DNA of 64,000 nucleotides from Methylococcaceae bacterium (GCA_014191975.1 BJHG01000002.1:1-64000); one strand, 5' to 3'; positions 30,536-41,259 are shown, numbered from the stretch's first letter. Numbers and translations: made by a program. The notes: a model not told the origin generated them from the sequence alone.

Positions 30536-30943
30536 CTTAGATGGTGTAAATGTGGAATTGGTCATTTTTGTAGTGTTTGCGTATTGTAAAAGTTCTGAAA
30601 CTACAAAAAAGTTTACAATTTCAAGTGTGCTCATTTGAGCTTTAAAAAATAAATATAGCAAAAATAAATTTGCTTCGAATAAAAAAATACTGGGAAATTG
30701 ATATTTTTCAGGTTGCCTAAAACACGCTTTTAGGAAAATGACTGCGGCGATATCAACAAAAAGAAATACTATGTAATTATCGATTATATTGCTGATATAA
30801 CGCTAGTGCGCTATAATGATAAGACTCACAGTCGTGCGTACTTCAAGCATATCATTCAAAAATAAAACCCCTTAATTTTTTACTCCAATAATCGTTTTGA
30901 ACTTTAGTTCTTAACGCTATTCTTTTCTTTTGAGCTGTCTTTT

Positions 30944-32200
30944 ATGAATCTTACCGAATTAAAACTAAAACAAATCAGTGAAGTTATCGAAATCGCCGAA
31001 TCTCTTGGGCTTGAAAATGTGGCGCGATCACGCAAACAAGATTTGATTTTTGCTATTTTGAAAAAACAAGCCAAAGCTGGCGATGATATTTCTGGCGACG
31101 GTGTATTAGAAATTTTATCCGATGGTTTTGGTTTCCTTCGTACTCCAGGTTGTTCCTACCTTGCGGGACCTGACGACATTTATGTTTCTCCCAGTCAAAT
31201 TCGCCGTTTTTCCTTAAAAACAGGTGACACCATTACGGGTAAAATTCGTCCACCGAAAGATAATGAACGTTATTTTGCAATGTTAAAAGTGGATCAAATC
31301 AATTTTGAATCACCTGAAAATACTAAAAACAAAATTACATTTTCAAATTTAACACCGCTTTTTGCACACCAACGCTTTGTTTTAGAACAAGGAAATGGTA
31401 CCAGCGAAGATTTAACAGGACGAGTTATTGATTTAATTGCGCCGATTGGTAAAGGACAACGTGGATTAATTGTTTCGCCACCCAAAGGGGGGAAAACGAT
31501 GATTATTCAAAGTTTGGCGCAAGCGATTGCAGAAAGAAATCCAGAATGTTATTTGATCGTATTATTGATTGACGAACGCCCTGAAGAAGTTACCGAAATG
31601 GAGCGTTGCGTGCGAGGCGAAGTTATTTCAAGTACTTTTGACGAGCCGGCAACACGCCATGTGCAAGTTGCCGAAATGGTGATTGAAAAAGCGCGACGTT
31701 TAGTTGAACACAAGCATGATGTGGTGATTTTGTTAGATTCGATTACACGTTTGGCACGCGCTTATAATACAGTTGTACCGTCATCGGGTAAAATTTTAAC
31801 CGGTGGTATTGATGCAAATGCATTAGAAAAGCCAAAGCGCTTTTTTGGTGCCGCACGAAATATCGAAGAAGGTGGCAGTTTAACGATTATCGCAACTGCG
31901 TTGGTCGATACAGGCTCTAAAATGGATGACGTGATTTTTGAAGAATTCAAAGGCACAGGAAACATGGAATTACATTTAGACCGAAAAATTGCTGAAAAAC
32001 GAATTTACCCTGCAATCAACATCAACCGTTCTGGAACACGTCGCGAAGAGTATTTGGTTGATGCTGAAACGTTACAGAAAACGTGGATTTTGCGAAAAAT
32101 ATTGCATCCAATGGATGATACCGCTGCATCAGAATTTTTACTTGGAAAATTAAAAGACTTCAAAACGAATAGTGAATTTTTTGAATCCATGAAACGCTAA
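30944..32200 (+). CDS. rho: Transcription termination factor Rho
   Basis: [61 protein letters not shown]. Confidence 0.97.
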   Translation: MNLTELKLKQISEVIEIAESLGLENVARSRKQDLIFAILKKQAKAGDDISGDGVLEILSDGFGFLRTPGCSYLAGPDDIYVSPSQIRRFSLKTGDTITGKIRPPKDNERYFAMLKVDQINFESPENTKNKITFSNLTPLFAHQRFVLEQGNGTSEDLTGRVIDLIAPIGKGQRGLIVSPPKGGKTMIIQSLAQAIAERNPECYLIVLLIDERPEEVTEMERCVRGEVISSTFDEPATRHVQVAEMVIEKARRLVEHKHDVVILLDSITRLARAYNTVVPSSGKILTGGIDANALEKPKRFFGAARNIEEGGSLTIIATALVDTGSKMDDVIFEEFKGTGNMELHLDRKIAEKRIYPAININRSGTRREEYLVDAETLQKTWILRKILHPMDDTAASEFLLGKLKDFKTNSEFFESMKR

Positions 32201-32338
32201 TTTTTTTAAAAAAATGATGGGATTTCAATCCACCAAGAGTAATAAGGACGCATTCTAACTATTCAACGCTCGTTGATAATATCGAGTCATTAGCGGAATG
32301 CTGGTGTTTGGACTTATTACTTGAAACTACCTGTTTAA

Positions 32339-33541
32339 ATGAATCTAAATAAAAATGTTAAAATTGAAATCAAACCGTTTCTACGATGGTGGGGATGTGA
32401 ATTAGCGTTTTTAATTCCCATCAAAGTACGGCAGTTTTTCCAAGCGCCACGCACGGCAATTATCATTCAGCCGATGGGTGAAAAATTTGATTTTAGTTAC
32501 GAAATTAATGGTGTACAAAAAAAATTAGTAACAGTTGCACGTGATATTTCTAAAGTAAACGTAGTTCAAAAATTGCTTTCAAATGATAATCGTTTTAAAG
32601 ATGCGATATTCATTTTACGTTTATCGCACCATGAAGTACTGAGTAAAACGTTAAATTTACCGCTCGCCGCACAAGCTAATGTGTCACAAGTTGTGCACTA
32701 TGAATTAGATCGTTACAGTCCGTTTCAAGCCGAGAAAGTGTATTTTGCAACACGCATTGAAAGTATCGACACCGAAGCAGCACAATTAATTGTTCAGTTA
32801 ATTTTTATGCCTCGAAAATTACTTGAAACCCTTTATGCCGATTGCAAAATGTTGGGCATTTCGCTTGATTTCGTTGAGGCTGAAAATTTCCCGAATGATT
32901 TGCAGCAACTACATTGCCTTTATAATTTATTGCCACCACATTTACAGCCAAAAATTGCTAACACGCCACGCCGAATTATTGCGGGATTAGTGATGTCATT
33001 AGTATTTTTAATTGTCGCCAGTTTGACGTTGCCTGTGTGGCTTGAATATGAAGCCGTCGAAAATTTACAAACTAAAATTGCTAAAATCGACAAAGAAGTC
33101 AAAGCGGTCAAAACCTTGCAAGCTGAAATGGATGTTATACGCGAGGAAAATCAGGTACTTATTAATGATAAAACGGCTACACCAAATGTTGTCGCCATTC
33201 TTAATGAAATTAGCATTTTAATGAAAGATGATAGCTGGCTTTCATATTTACAATACAGTGAAGGTCAAGTGCAATTGCAAGGTGAATCGCCAAAGGCATC
33301 TAATTTACTAACAGATTTGGAAGCGTCCGACTATTTTGCTAAAGTGAATTTTGCCTCACCTGTGACACAAGACAAAGCCAGTGGCATGGAACGCTTTCAA
33401 ATTTCTGCCGAAATTACAAAGCCAGAAAATATTGGAAGCACTGATATAACAACTGAAACCATAGCAGAGCCAATAAGCGCAATACCTGCTGATAAAATGA
33501 CAGAAGAGGCTGTGATTCAAAATGATACGCCAGAAGAATAA
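32339..33541 (+). CDS. GspL/PilN-like type II secretion protein
   Basis: N-terminal actin-like region, central TM, PilN-like periplasmic domain; upstream of GspM- and GspD-like genes. Confidence 0.65.
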   Translation: MNLNKNVKIEIKPFLRWWGCELAFLIPIKVRQFFQAPRTAIIIQPMGEKFDFSYEINGVQKKLVTVARDISKVNVVQKLLSNDNRFKDAIFILRLSHHEVLSKTLNLPLAAQANVSQVVHYELDRYSPFQAEKVYFATRIESIDTEAAQLIVQLIFMPRKLLETLYADCKMLGISLDFVEAENFPNDLQQLHCLYNLLPPHLQPKIANTPRRIIAGLVMSLVFLIVASLTLPVWLEYEAVENLQTKIAKIDKEVKAVKTLQAEMDVIREENQVLINDKTATPNVVAILNEISILMKDDSWLSYLQYSEGQVQLQGESPKASNLLTDLEASDYFAKVNFASPVTQDKASGMERFQISAEITKPENIGSTDITTETIAEPISAIPADKMTEEAVIQNDTPEE

Positions 33542-34109
33542 TCAAAATGCTCGATGGTTAGCGGTTGGCTTACTATTAGCTCTGATAAGTCTTATCGGTT
33601 TCATTATTATTTTGCCGCTCGTGAATCAAGGTTTAGCGCTATATGAAGAGAAAAATGCACTCGGTTTTCGTTTTGAACAATACGAACGAATTTTAGCGCG
33701 TAAACAGAGCGTGATCGACGAAATGGAATCTTTGAAAGAGAAATTTGCTGATCAAAATTATTTAAGTACTCAAAATACCAGTGCATTAGCCTCCGCAGAT
33801 TTACAAGAAATGATTAAGCAAGCTATTGTAGAAGCGGGTGGACAATTGAGTAGTACACAAGGTTTACCTATTGTTATTAAAAATAATTTCCAACATATTC
33901 CGATTAACGTTCGTATGACAGGAAATAGCGAGGTTTTGCGTGCGGTGCTTTACAAAATAGAAACCGCTACGCCACTTGTTGTGGTTGAGCAAATCGATAT
34001 TCGTCCAATGCGGGGCGTACGAAATAAAGTCACGCATAAAATTGATCCAAGTAATGAATTGAGCATCAATTTTCAAGCCATTAGTTTCATGAAAAAACCA
34101 GCCGTATGA
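33522..34109 (+). CDS. GspM-like type II secretion protein
   Basis: Single TM, coiled-coil then GspM-like ferredoxin fold region; overlaps flanking ORFs. Confidence 0.65.
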   Translation: MIRQKNNQNARWLAVGLLLALISLIGFIIILPLVNQGLALYEEKNALGFRFEQYERILARKQSVIDEMESLKEKFADQNYLSTQNTSALASADLQEMIKQAIVEAGGQLSSTQGLPIVIKNNFQHIPINVRMTGNSEVLRAVLYKIETATPLVVVEQIDIRPMRGVRNKVTHKIDPSNELSINFQAISFMKKPAV

Positions 34110-34777
34110 ATCGCCCGACACTTTTTGTTTTAATTGTATTGAATGCGTTATTTATCGTCGTATTAGGTGCAGAATTCCTGACAAGTACCGAAACAACTTC
34201 CATCATATCACCTCTTAAAACCGATAATGTTGAATCCGAAGAATCTGCGCTTGAATTTGATTTAACCGCGATGAGCGAGGATAGTTACAGCGATTTAGTT
34301 GATCGTCCCATGTTTATTAAAGGCCGTAAACCTGTAGATGAACCCGAGTCAGAAAGTGCACCAACTACTGAGATGAAAAAAGTTGAGGCATTTTTTTGGG
34401 ATTTAACGGGGATTTTCACCACACCCAAAGGCGCAACTGCATTTTTTAGTCGCACCAATGCGAAAGTTCTAAAAGATAATTACCGAAAATCTAAAATTGG
34501 TGAAGAGTTGGATGGTTGGAAAATGATTGAAATTCACACTGATAATGTCGTTCTGACGCAAATGAATGAAACGAAAACATTGATGTTGCGAAAAGAAAAG
34601 TCTAAAACAGCATCTGTGCCAATACAATCAGCACAGACACAAAAGAATATTAATAATCGTATTCCGCAATCACCACCAGCTATTCAGCAAAAAATTGAAA
34701 GTGAGCCACCACCCGAAACAACAACACAAAATTCTGATGATTTATCTGTAGAAACTATTAATCCTGAAAACCTATAA
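34106..34777 (+). CDS. GspC/GspN-like periplasmic protein (HR-domain-like)
   Basis: DLVDRPMFIKGRKPV...LTGIFTTPKGATAFFSRTNAKVLKDNYRKSKIGEELDGWKMIEI resembles GspC HR domain. Confidence 0.55.
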   Translation: MNRPTLFVLIVLNALFIVVLGAEFLTSTETTSIISPLKTDNVESEESALEFDLTAMSEDSYSDLVDRPMFIKGRKPVDEPESESAPTTEMKKVEAFFWDLTGIFTTPKGATAFFSRTNAKVLKDNYRKSKIGEELDGWKMIEIHTDNVVLTQMNETKTLMLRKEKSKTASVPIQSAQTQKNINNRIPQSPPAIQQKIESEPPPETTTQNSDDLSVETINPENL

Positions 34778-36933
34778 TGAATTCAAATCAAAAACTAACT
34801 ACTTTAGTGTCGGCAATTTTAAGTTTAACGACGTTATCGGGCTGTGAATTATTCACGCAACGCGCTAAATTACCCATAACATCACACACGCAATTACCGA
34901 ATGAAACAATTCCACAATTGCAAAATAAACCTGCGCCAAATGACACTCTGCAATCAAAAAATGAGTTATATCCCAGCATGGATTACGCAAAAGATATTCC
35001 ACCGGCATCCGAACAAGCGTCACAAAATGCAATACCAAAAGGTAAAGGTGAATTTAGTTTGAATTTTGATGATGCAGATTTGGGTGAAGTTGCAAAAGTA
35101 GTTTTAAGTGATATTTTGGGACAAAATTACGTTCTCAGTCCAAAAGTCATCGGTAAAGTTACTTTACAAACCACGCACGCTTTAAGCAAAGAAGAATTAT
35201 TGCCAACGCTTGAAATGGTTTTAAGTATGAATAACGCCGCTTTAGTAAAAGATGGTGCTATTTATCATATCGAACCAATAAATGAAGCCTTATACACCGC
35301 GAATTTCAGTTCAAATCGTGGTGGTAAATCAGGTTATCAAATGCGTGTTATTCCTGTAAAAAACGTGGCTGTCGATAATATCGCCGATTTAATTAAACCC
35401 TTGCTACATGAAAAAACACTTTTAACTGTTGATGGGCGACGTAATTTATTAGTTGTTTCAGGCGCGGCAGATGAATTGGCGCGAATTATGGACATGGTCA
35501 ATACATTTGACATCGATGTTTTAAAAGGTCGTTCGTTTGCACTTTTTCCACTCGCACACGTCGATGCTGAAACGCTTATCAAAGAATTAGATGAAGTGTT
35601 TTACAAAAAAGCCAAAAGTGACGAAGACCAATTTTTCCGTTTTATGCCAATTGAGCGTTTAAATGCGGTGTTAGCGATTACGCATCAAGCCCGTTATTTG
35701 AAAGATATTGAACAATGGGTAACACGTTTAGACCGCGCAAACGCAACGACGGGCGGCGGCGTTAATGTCTATAAAGTTCAACATGTTGATGCAGTGGAAT
35801 TAGGGAATACGTTGAATGATATTTTTGGTAATGGCAGTAATTCATCTCGTCGTGAAAAAGCACCAAAATTAGCAGGAGATAAAAAGGCAGGTTCATTAAC
35901 AAATAAAACTGATAAAACAATCGATACGAAAAAAAATACCTCTCAACGCTCAACATCTAGTAACGCGACAGGTGATGCAAAAGTCTCAAATGTTGGCGAT
36001 GTGCGGATTATTGCTGATGAAGCTAATAACACACTAATTATCGTCGCGACCGCACAAGAATACGAACTTATTCGCCCGATTATTAACCAGTTAGACGTAA
36101 TGCCATTACAAGTTTTGGTTGACGCAACAATTGTCGAAGTGACGCTAACCGATACTTTAAAATATGGAATGCAATGGTATTTTAACCACAATAATGGCGG
36201 TGAAAATTCAGTTAATAATGGTGGACTAAGTTCTCTTTCAACAGACACGTTAGCAAAAACAGCAGCGGGTATTGCAACTGGCGGATTTGGTTATTCTTTT
36301 TTGAGTAACTCTAAAGAGATTGGGGCAATTTTGAACGCGCAAGCCATTAACAATAATGTAAATGTTATTTCGTCACCCTCATTGATGGTCTTGAACAATC
36401 AAGAAGCAACCATGCAAGTTGGTAAAGAAATTTCATTGACGACAGGTCAGCTTGGTTCTCTCAATAATACGCAAAGTAGCAACACGAATAACGTTTTTAG
36501 TCAGCAACAACAGCGTAAAACGGGTGTGAAATTGAAAATAAAACCTCGTGTAAATGCGAATGGATTAGTGACGATGGAAGTCACACAAAGCGTTGAAGAT
36601 CCAGGGGAAATTCCTGTTTCTGGTGGGAATCCGCCGATTTTAACTCGTGAAATTAGTAGTTCCGTTGCCGTTCAAAGTGGTGAAACTATTGTTTTGGGTG
36701 GTTTAATCAAAGATAACAATACTAATGGCAATGGTGGTATACCGTTCTTGCATGAAATCCCCATTTTAGGAAGTTTATTTGGCAGTAAGACTAAAAATCA
36801 GGACAAAACTGAACTCGTCGTTTTAATTACCCCTCGCGTGGTCAAGAATCGCCAAGACGCGGGACTAATCACAGATGAATTTAAACGCAAACTTAGTGGA
36901 ATTTACGAAGATGACGCATCCCTCATTAAATGA
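34777..36933 (+). CDS. gspD: Type II secretion system secretin GspD
   Basis: Lipobox TLSGCELF; N-domain repeats; GLIKDNNTNGNGGIPFLHEIPILGSLFGSKTKNQDKTELVVLITPRVV. Confidence 0.93.
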   Translation: MNSNQKLTTLVSAILSLTTLSGCELFTQRAKLPITSHTQLPNETIPQLQNKPAPNDTLQSKNELYPSMDYAKDIPPASEQASQNAIPKGKGEFSLNFDDADLGEVAKVVLSDILGQNYVLSPKVIGKVTLQTTHALSKEELLPTLEMVLSMNNAALVKDGAIYHIEPINEALYTANFSSNRGGKSGYQMRVIPVKNVAVDNIADLIKPLLHEKTLLTVDGRRNLLVVSGAADELARIMDMVNTFDIDVLKGRSFALFPLAHVDAETLIKELDEVFYKKAKSDEDQFFRFMPIERLNAVLAITHQARYLKDIEQWVTRLDRANATTGGGVNVYKVQHVDAVELGNTLNDIFGNGSNSSRREKAPKLAGDKKAGSLTNKTDKTIDTKKNTSQRSTSSNATGDAKVSNVGDVRIIADEANNTLIIVATAQEYELIRPIINQLDVMPLQVLVDATIVEVTLTDTLKYGMQWYFNHNNGGENSVNNGGLSSLSTDTLAKTAAGIATGGFGYSFLSNSKEIGAILNAQAINNNVNVISSPSLMVLNNQEATMQVGKEISLTTGQLGSLNNTQSSNTNNVFSQQQQRKTGVKLKIKPRVNANGLVTMEVTQSVEDPGEIPVSGGNPPILTREISSSVAVQSGETIVLGGLIKDNNTNGNGGIPFLHEIPILGSLFGSKTKNQDKTELVVLITPRVVKNRQDAGLITDEFKRKLSGIYEDDASLIK

Positions 36934-37144
36934 AAAAATTGCAAAAATTTTAGCAGAAGACGCCGCAAAAATTGAGGAAAACAGTTGGCGCGGAAAGATC
37001 AAGCGAGTTTGGCAAGCTGAACATAAAAAAAAGGCTTTCAAAGCAGAGATTTTTGCACTGTTGCGAGGATTGAGTAAAAAGGGAATTTTTACATTATTTT
37101 TGATTGTGGCATTTGTGTTTGCGTTGACATTTTCGGTGTTGTGA
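36911..37144 (+). CDS. Small C-terminal TM protein overlapping gspD
   Basis: MTHPSLNEKIAKILAEDAAKIEENSWRGKIKRVWQAEHKKKAF...LFLIVAFVFALTFSVL; overlaps gspD 3' end by 23 bp. Confidence 0.5.
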   Translation: MTHPSLNEKIAKILAEDAAKIEENSWRGKIKRVWQAEHKKKAFKAEIFALLRGLSKKGIFTLFLIVAFVFALTFSVL

Positions 37145-37286
37145 TTTGTTGACGGTCATGCTTCTAATCCTTAAATAGTCGTTAGGAAAAAAGTTAAGTG
37201 ATTTTGATAACTGTTTCATAGTTTGCTGGCGGCATTTAGATTAGCGCAGTGCCGCATTTTGCGGTTATAAAAGAATTCATAACTTG

Positions 37287-37769
37287 CTACTTGAATCTGC
37301 CACTATTTTTCTGACGACGAACCGCAAAAAAGTCTTTCAATAATTGTGAGCAGGTTTCTTCCAAAATCCCACCTTGCCAGTCAATTCGATGATTCAAAAA
37401 TGGTGTGTCGCTCAAATTCAATGCATTACAAACGCAACCACGTTTTTCATCGAACGCACCAAAAACCAGACGTTTTACACGTGCTTGAGAAATTGCGCCC
37501 ATACACATCACACAGGGTTCAAGGGTCACATACAGCGTAGTATCAATTAAACGGTAATTTTCAAGCACTTTTCCTGCTTTCCGAATGACCAAAATTTCAG
37601 CGTGTGCGCTGGGATCGTTAGTTTCAATGACTGCGTTCCAACCTTCGGCAATTACTTTTTCATTTTTTATCAATACAGCACCAACTGGAACTTCACCATT
37701 TTCTTCGGCACGTTGTGCCAAGCGAATCGCGTAACGTATCCAGCTTTCGTCTGTTAAAATATCACTCAT
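37287..37769 (-). CDS. tadA: tRNA-specific adenosine deaminase
   Basis: HAEILVIRKAG and PCVMCMGAI zinc motifs; likely start MSDILTDESW at 37769. Confidence 0.93.
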   Translation of the reverse strand: MSDILTDESWIRYAIRLAQRAEENGEVPVGAVLIKNEKVIAEGWNAVIETNDPSAHAEILVIRKAGKVLENYRLIDTTLYVTLEPCVMCMGAISQARVKRLVFGAFDEKRGCVCNALNLSDTPFLNHRIDWQGGILEETCSQLLKDFFAVRRQKNSGRFK

Positions 37770-37795
37770 TCTTACTCTCACTTTCAAAAAAATAA

Positions 37796-38872
37796 ATGTC
37801 AAAATTTACTGTTCAAACGCTTTTTCGCCCCGAAGTTTTAGCGTTATCAGCCTATCATGTCGCGGACGCGCAAGGCTTTATTAAACTTGATGCTATGGAA
37901 AATCCTTATACTTGGTCAAATGAACTCAAGCAAGGTTGGTTAGAAAAACTGAAAAATTGTTCGTTAAATCGCTATCCAGACCCTGAAGCACTTGAGTTAA
38001 CGAATACCTTAAAAAGCTTAAATAAAATTCCTGATGGCATTGAGTTATTGCTTGGAAATGGTTCAGATGAAATTATTCAATTATTATTGATGGCATTGCC
38101 ACAGAATTCTCATGTTTTAAGTACTACACCCAGTTTTGTGATGTACAAACAAATCAGTGACTATTTAGGCTTAAATTATCATGGTATTTCGTTACGTGCT
38201 GATTTAGAGTTAAATGTACCGGCAATGTTGTCGGCAATTGAACAACATAATCCTGCGATTATTTTTCTCGCTTACCCTAATAATCCAACGGGAAATTTAT
38301 TTGATAAAAATGCGATAAATCAAATTATTGATACCGCGAATGGGCTAGTCATTATCGACGAAGCTTACGAACCATTTGCGAATTCAAGCTTTATGAATCA
38401 TGTTAAAAATAATGTTTTAGTTATGCGAACGTTTTCAAAGCTGGGTTTAGCAGGTTTACGTTTAGGTTATATTGCCGGCGAATGTGACATTATCGAACAG
38501 CTGCATAAAATTCGTTTGCCTTATAATATAAACGTTTTAACGCAAGCCAGCGTGCAATTCGCACTTGAGCACAAAGATGTTTTTGATGAGCAAACCAGCG
38601 CAATTTGTGCTGAAAGAATATTGATGTTATTGGCGTTAAATTTGTTAGATGGCATTACTGCTTTTGAAAGTGCGGCGAATTTTATTTTATTCAAAACGCC
38701 TGACAATCAAGCTACTAAAATTTTTGAAGCTATAAAAGCGCAGGGAGTGTTGATTAAAAATGTTCATCCACAAGGCGGGTTATTAGCAAATTGCTTACGG
38801 GTAACTGTCGGAACGCCCGACGAAAATCTAATGTTTTTGAAGGCATTAAAGTACGCGTTGGATTTGACTTGA
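37796..38872 (+). CDS. hisC: Histidinol-phosphate aminotransferase
   Basis: LDAMENPYTWSNELK, IIFLAYPNNPTGNLF, RTFSKLGLAGLRLGY. Confidence 0.92.
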   Translation: MSKFTVQTLFRPEVLALSAYHVADAQGFIKLDAMENPYTWSNELKQGWLEKLKNCSLNRYPDPEALELTNTLKSLNKIPDGIELLLGNGSDEIIQLLLMALPQNSHVLSTTPSFVMYKQISDYLGLNYHGISLRADLELNVPAMLSAIEQHNPAIIFLAYPNNPTGNLFDKNAINQIIDTANGLVIIDEAYEPFANSSFMNHVKNNVLVMRTFSKLGLAGLRLGYIAGECDIIEQLHKIRLPYNINVLTQASVQFALEHKDVFDEQTSAICAERILMLLALNLLDGITAFESAANFILFKTPDNQATKIFEAIKAQGVLIKNVHPQGGLLANCLRVTVGTPDENLMFLKALKYALDLT

Positions 38873-38875
38873 TTT

Positions 38876-39955
38876 TTAATCGGGTAAACCGAAGCGAATA
38901 ATTTTTGCAAAATCGGTGGCGTTCAAACTCGCGCCACCAACAAGTGCACCATCTACACCAGCCAATCCCATAATTGACACGATATTATCTGGTTTCACAT
39001 TGCCGCCGTATAAAATTCGCACTCGTGCCGCAATTTGTTCTCCATACAAATCCATTAGTAAATTACGAATGAAATCGTGAACCTCTGCGATTTGTTCCAA
39101 TGGTGCAGGTTTTGCCCCTTTACCAATTGCCCAAATCGGTTCATATGCAATAATCACTTCTGGCATCATCGGACGTGCCACGCCTTCGAGTGCTATTCGT
39201 AACTGGCGTTCAAGTAATTTAAAGGTTTCATGCATTTCACATGCTTCTCGATTTTCACCACAACACAAAATAACTTGTAACCCATTTGCTAATGCAGCTT
39301 GGATTTTACGTTGAATTGCGTCATCACTTTCCCCAGCACGCTCGTTTAACTCGCCTTCGAGAAAAGTCGCTAAACCGACTAACACATCGCTATTTTTTTC
39401 CTCGAGCAGGTAGCGAATTGTCGCCAAAATTTGTGGGTCAGGATTTCCTCGCACGCTTAATCGTTTCAACGTATGTGTCAAAAAATCCTTTGATAATCGC
39501 CGTGCCACACTAGAACTAAAACCAAAATATTTACCTAAATTTGCACGTCGATCTGAATGCCCAACAATCACTCTGTCTACACCAATTGCCGCCAACATAT
39601 CTGACGAAATCTCCCCTGTGAATGCACCTTTGGATTCAAAAAATGTGTCTTGTGCGAGTAAAAATACGTTTCGTCCAATTCCATATTCACGTTGCAAAAA
39701 ATCGGGTTCTATATAATCTGCGAGAGTCGAAAGTCCTGTAAATGGTGGTGCAAAACCCATATCGACATCTTTCACATCACGGCATAAATCGAAAATTCGG
39801 GCAGCTAATGCTACGCCTGCAAGTGGAATTAAATTCATTTTCCAATTGCCCGCCAAAAAGGGACGTATTGCACTTGGAGCACCCTGTTCAGCTGGTGTTT
39901 TTCGCCACTGATTTGCGGTGCGTTGGCGATAATAATTCCGATAAATTGTGTTCAT
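38876..39955 (-). CDS. tpiA: Triosephosphate isomerase-like protein with N-terminal extension and large insertion
   Basis: AGNWKMN, VIVGHSDRR, IIAYEPIWAIGKGA, ILYGGNVKPDNI, GALVGGASL retained; 359 aa. Confidence 0.88.
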   Translation of the reverse strand: MNTIYRNYYRQRTANQWRKTPAEQGAPSAIRPFLAGNWKMNLIPLAGVALAARIFDLCRDVKDVDMGFAPPFTGLSTLADYIEPDFLQREYGIGRNVFLLAQDTFFESKGAFTGEISSDMLAAIGVDRVIVGHSDRRANLGKYFGFSSSVARRLSKDFLTHTLKRLSVRGNPDPQILATIRYLLEEKNSDVLVGLATFLEGELNERAGESDDAIQRKIQAALANGLQVILCCGENREACEMHETFKLLERQLRIALEGVARPMMPEVIIAYEPIWAIGKGAKPAPLEQIAEVHDFIRNLLMDLYGEQIAARVRILYGGNVKPDNIVSIMGLAGVDGALVGGASLNATDFAKIIRFGLPD

Positions 39956-39972
39956 AATCGGTGATTCCCTCT

Positions 39973-40512
39973 CTATCTAAACTCTAACTTATTCTCAATA
40001 AGCGTTAACGTCCGTTCAGGTAAAGTATCTTTATTTTCACCTTCTAAATACAGCCGTGCATCTTCGTGAACCGTAGACATAAAACGAATTAACTGAATTT
40101 CACGGCGCATTTTTTCTTCGAAATCGGTAGTTTCCCACATTTCATTGAGAAGATATTTCGCATGATGATGAATAGTAAAAGCAACTGCTTCTGGCAAATG
40201 TGTATAACTACTGTGAATTGAATCTTTAAGCTGATCGAGCGAGGTAAGATATTGTTTGTAATCTTTAACATCTTGCTTGCATTTTGTTTTAAACATTAAC
40301 AATTCGGCATTGTGCTGTGTTTGTAAAATCGATAATTCATGTTTTAACTGGCTACTGCGTTTTTTTAATTCGGAAATCATGGAGTTTTCAGCTAAAACCT
40401 GAGCTTGTTTTAATGCCGATTGTTGTTCTTGATTATCACGTTTCCACGTTAAATTTTTGGTTTTAAGCTCATGGATGGTGGCGACGATATTTAAAAGCCA
40501 ATCTTTTAACAT
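39973..40512 (-). CDS. Coiled-coil hypothetical protein
   Basis: Complete ORF overlapping the upstream membrane-protein gene by 7 bp. Confidence 0.55.
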   Translation of the reverse strand: MLKDWLLNIVATIHELKTKNLTWKRDNQEQQSALKQAQVLAENSMISELKKRSSQLKHELSILQTQHNAELLMFKTKCKQDVKDYKQYLTSLDQLKDSIHSSYTHLPEAVAFTIHHHAKYLLNEMWETTDFEEKMRREIQLIRFMSTVHEDARLYLEGENKDTLPERTLTLIENKLEFR

Positions 40513-41045
40513 TTGTATTTGCCCGCGATAGTTGCAATTTTATTGTGCAATTCTAACAGAGCCGTTTCATTTTGTTGCAGACGATAACGGTAATTTTCAA
40601 GCTCTAATTTCGAAAAAATCTCGTGAGAAATCTGAGCTTTAATCTGTTTTAACTCGTGTGTAATTGCGTTTGAAAGTACTTTAATTTGTTGACGATTATT
40701 TTTCTCTAAGATTTTTTTACGTTGCCGTTCTTTGAAATAATTCAGCTGTAAACGTTGAAAATAAAGTAATCGTTGTCGATTCGTTTTTTGATTTTTGACA
40801 AATAGCATGTGACGCTGAAAACATTGTTCAGTCGAAAAATACTGCTGAAAAATACACCAAAGCTGTCTAAAAATAAAAATCCCCCCCGCTAAAATAAATA
40901 AGCCAAATCCAGCTAACATCAAAAAAAGTGCGCCTTTCATGGCAACAGATGCAATCACGAAAAGCGTAAAAATCAATAACGCTTTTGCCACGATAAACAA
41001 GGGAAGGCAAAGTAAAAATAGCCAAAGCGCAATTCGAATCAACAT
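40506..41045 (-). CDS. Hypothetical membrane/coiled-coil protein
   Basis: Two N-terminal TM segments then long basic coiled-coil; abuts slyX-like gene. Confidence 0.55.
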   Translation of the reverse strand: MLIRIALWLFLLCLPLFIVAKALLIFTLFVIASVAMKGALFLMLAGFGLFILAGGIFIFRQLWCIFQQYFSTEQCFQRHMLFVKNQKTNRQRLLYFQRLQLNYFKERQRKKILEKNNRQQIKVLSNAITHELKQIKAQISHEIFSKLELENYRYRLQQNETALLELHNKIATIAGKYKC

Positions 41046-41255
41046 TTAATAATGTGGCGGCAATTCATAATTTGTAGTGGATTCTTCAGGGTTTTTTGAA
41101 GTTAAATTATTCACACGTTCGTGCATCGTTTTATAAGCGCGCTCAAGATGATCAATTTTTTGCTGTTGCGTGGCGATAATATCATTTAACGTTTGCAATA
41201 AATCTTCTTGATACGCGGCTTTGATTTCTAATTCGATAAGACGATTTTCAATCAT
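41046..41255 (-). CDS. slyX: SlyX family protein
   Basis: LIELEIKAAYQEDLLQTLNDIIATQQQKIDHLERAYKTMHERVNNL...ELPPHY. Confidence 0.85.
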   Translation of the reverse strand: MIENRLIELEIKAAYQEDLLQTLNDIIATQQQKIDHLERAYKTMHERVNNLTSKNPEESTTNYELPPHY

Positions 41256-41259
41256 CGGA

